This document shows positions 14,354-15,283 of a stretch of DNA of 15,283 nt, piece by piece. This stretch comes from SAR86 cluster bacterium (lineage in GTDB: Bacteria > Pseudomonadota > Gammaproteobacteria > Magnimaribacterales > D2472): the NCBI GenBank assembly GCA_016779505.1, contig JADHNM010000025.1, positions 1-15,283 of the forward strand, in the 5' to 3' direction. Position 1 is the first letter of the stretch. Each line of letters begins with the position of its first letter. The notes beneath the pieces are model-generated. The model was not told the origin of the DNA. It saw nothing but the letters and a program-made list of their open reading frames with translations, and did not search any database. The position numbers and the translations under genes were made by a program.

Positions 14354-14434
14354 ATAATGTTTGCATCTGTGGTTAAGAAACTCCCTAGAAGTTCTAAGAT
14401 CAAATCCTCCATAGTTAAAAAATGCAAACGTTAT
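14354..14434 (+). other. Long-range stem in the leader of the membrane/XRE operon
   Basis: ATAATGTTTGCAT (14354-14366) pairs with ATGCAAACGTTAT (14422-14434) over 13 bp with one G-U pair, closing a 55-nt loop. Seven T follow from 14434. The 5' strand begins about where transcription should start. It could be an attenuator-like or RNA-stabilising element; the large loop makes a simple terminator less likely. Confidence 0.5.
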
Positions 14435-14464
14435 TTTTTTATAGCCAATATAGAAGAGGTGTAA
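14357..14464 (+). CDS. Possible 35-residue leader ORF
   Basis: An ATG at 14357 opens 35 codons (MFASVVKKLPRSSKIK at the start; Lys/Arg-rich, ending FFIANIEEV). They end in TAA directly before, and in the same frame as, the ATG at 14465. The ATG would lie only about 3 nt from the predicted transcript start, so translation would be leaderless or nearly so. It matches no family I know. A chance open frame of this length is common, so the call is weak. Confidence 0.25.
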   Translation: MFASVVKKLPRSSKIKSSIVKKCKRYFFIANIEEV

Positions 14465-14914
14465 ATGGCAAAAATTACTCACAAAGGAATGTGGATAGAA
14501 GTATCTTCACTCAATCCAACAGATAAAAAAAATTATATCACTGCTTTTATTTGTTTTATTCTCGGCGGTGTTTTGCTTGGTATTCATCTTGCAGAGGTAG
14601 GCTTTCTTGGGGATGATGCGATAAACTCGATGCCAGAACCGTGGCTACTTATATTAAGAATTGTAATGATTGCATTATTTAGTATTGGAGCTTTTTTCCA
14701 CTACAAATTTACTATCACGCAGGATGATCTGTTTAAAAGTTACCAAAGTGCCTGCTTTGTAGGTGGCGCTATAGGATTTCTTACTTTTGGATTAAGCTTA
14801 ACTACCCTTTCTCCGTACTTTAACTTTTATCCAACTTTCTATGAATACTTCCTTGCTTTTGCCATCGGAACTGCAATTGGTGGGTATGATTTTTATAGAA
14901 AACATATTGCCTAG
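14465..14914 (+). CDS. Four-helix membrane protein of unknown function, first gene of XRE operon
   Basis: I do not recognise a family. The 149-residue protein has a polar N-terminus (1-23). Four hydrophobic segments follow, at about 24-47 (FICFILGGVLLGIHLAEVG), 60-80 (WLLILRIVMIALFSIGAFF), 95-115 (ACFVGGAIGFLTFGLSLTT) and 126-143 (EYFLAFAIGTAIGGYDFY). Short loops suggest both ends are cytoplasmic. AGAGGTG lies shortly before the ATG. It is followed 8 nt later by a small XRE regulator and then another membrane protein, a layout typical of small autoregulated membrane/XRE gene pairs in bacteria. Confidence 0.8.
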   Translation: MAKITHKGMWIEVSSLNPTDKKNYITAFICFILGGVLLGIHLAEVGFLGDDAINSMPEPWLLILRIVMIALFSIGAFFHYKFTITQDDLFKSYQSACFVGGAIGFLTFGLSLTTLSPYFNFYPTFYEYFLAFAIGTAIGGYDFYRKHIA

Positions 14915-14922
14915 ATAAGTAA

Positions 14923-15123
14923 ATGAAAAATAAGCTTAAAGAACTTCGGCAAAAAGAAAATATTAGTCAAGATGACTTAGCTACAATACTTAAGGTAAGC
15001 AGACAAACTATTAATTCAATTGAAACAGGCAAGTTTGATCCTTCATTAACATTAGTAATGAAAATGACAAAACACTTTGCTGTTGCACTGGAAGAAATAT
15101 TTATTTATGAGGAAAAAAAATGA
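14923..15123 (+). CDS. Small XRE-family (Cro/C1-type) helix-turn-helix regulator
   Basis: The 66-residue protein is a single HTH_3 domain: MKNKLKELRQKENISQDDLATILKVSRQTINSIETGKFDPSLTLVMKMTKHFAVALEEIF in outline, with helix-turn-helix at about 15-38 (ISQDDLA, then VSRQTINSIETG). It belongs to the minimal YozG-like group, which acts as dimeric repressors. Nothing beyond the DNA-binding domain senses a signal, so control may come from a partner such as the flanking membrane proteins. It lies 8 nt after the 14465 gene and overlaps the next gene by ATGA. The palindrome at 14306-14342 is its likely operator (inference). Confidence 0.93.
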   Translation: MKNKLKELRQKENISQDDLATILKVSRQTINSIETGKFDPSLTLVMKMTKHFAVALEEIFIYEEKK

Positions 15124-15283
15124 CCCCTTTAATTTTATTAATTATTGCTGGGATAGCTATATCAATTTACGGAACTTCAATCATTGCTAAAATTTTTGCA
15201 TTATTTTTTATCCTCCTAACTTTTATCTTTTCCATGGCTGTGATGGCGCTAACTTTTACTTTTGTTTTGATCATGCTTCTGAC
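15120..15283 (+). CDS. Small hydrophobic membrane protein, cut by window end
   Basis: ATG 15120 overlaps the XRE stop (ATGA), a coupling junction. The 54 complete codons to the window end contain no stop. They encode an almost wholly hydrophobic sequence with two likely helices: about 3-17 (PLILLIIAGIAISIY) and 25-54 (ALFFILLTFIFSMAVMALTF onward). Only Lys24 is charged. No family is recognised; the rest lies outside the window. Confidence 0.7.
   Translation, partial: MTPLILLIIAGIAISIYGTSIIAKIFALFFILLTFIFSMAVMALTFTFVLIMLL

Noticed and set aside
1..15283. Insertion sequences, integrases, CRISPR arrays, rRNA
   Set aside because: No transposase or integrase motifs, no regularly spaced repeats and no rRNA-like sequence were seen on either strand.

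Overview
The window looks like chromosome of a low-GC marine gammaproteobacterium, most likely of the SAR86 type. The best evidence is a 249-residue proteorhodopsin that I recognise as very close to the SAR86 founding members. It is supported by a FabY-type ketosynthase (a gammaproteobacterial alternative to FabH), AT-rich compact coding, short or overlapping gene junctions and weak Shine-Dalgarno sites. This assignment comes from remembered family sequences, not from a search. I see no insertion sequence, CRISPR array, prophage or rRNA, and no stretch over 300 nt without a gene.

Layout: (1) 1-63 is the truncated 5' part of tRNA-Pro(UGG) on the minus strand. (2) 142-3315, plus strand: folD, fabY and folE, with folD and fabY 1 nt apart. 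(3) 3316-7227, minus strand, read right to left: tRNA-Asp, a DUF4149 membrane protein, a 46-residue DUF2256 zinc-ribbon protein with a probable TTG start, htpG behind a good heat-shock (sigma-32 type) promoter, gpsA, and a DUF4389 membrane protein. These junctions are nearly all zero-gap or overlapping. (4) 7228-8218: a single-gene proteorhodopsin unit with its own promoter, ribosome binding site and a strong bidirectional terminator, lying between tRNA-Asp and tRNA-Val. No carotenoid or retinal synthesis gene is present. (5) 8302-9452: an island-like segment holding a two-repeat lipoprotein of unknown function. Its flanks carry imperfect copies of the tRNA-Val promoter region. (6) 9453-10773, minus strand: an EamA transporter and an NTF2/SnoaL-like protein. 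(7) 10791-12930, plus strand: xseA and an exported M23 endopeptidase. (8) 12913-13365, minus strand: a TlpA-like thioredoxin lipoprotein. (9) 13395-14316, plus strand: wrbA and a DUF2069 membrane protein. (10) 14306-15283: a regulated three-gene unit (membrane protein, small XRE repressor-like protein, second membrane protein cut by the window end) behind a 37-bp palindrome laid over a near-consensus promoter.

Most genes are housekeeping: one-carbon/folate metabolism, fatty-acid initiation, phospholipid precursor synthesis, protein folding, DNA repair, cell-wall and redox functions. The parts least explained by known biology are the palindrome-controlled membrane/XRE operon at the right end and the duplicated-domain lipoprotein between the two repeat copies. 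The leaders of the proteorhodopsin and membrane/XRE transcripts also hold unexplained structure.
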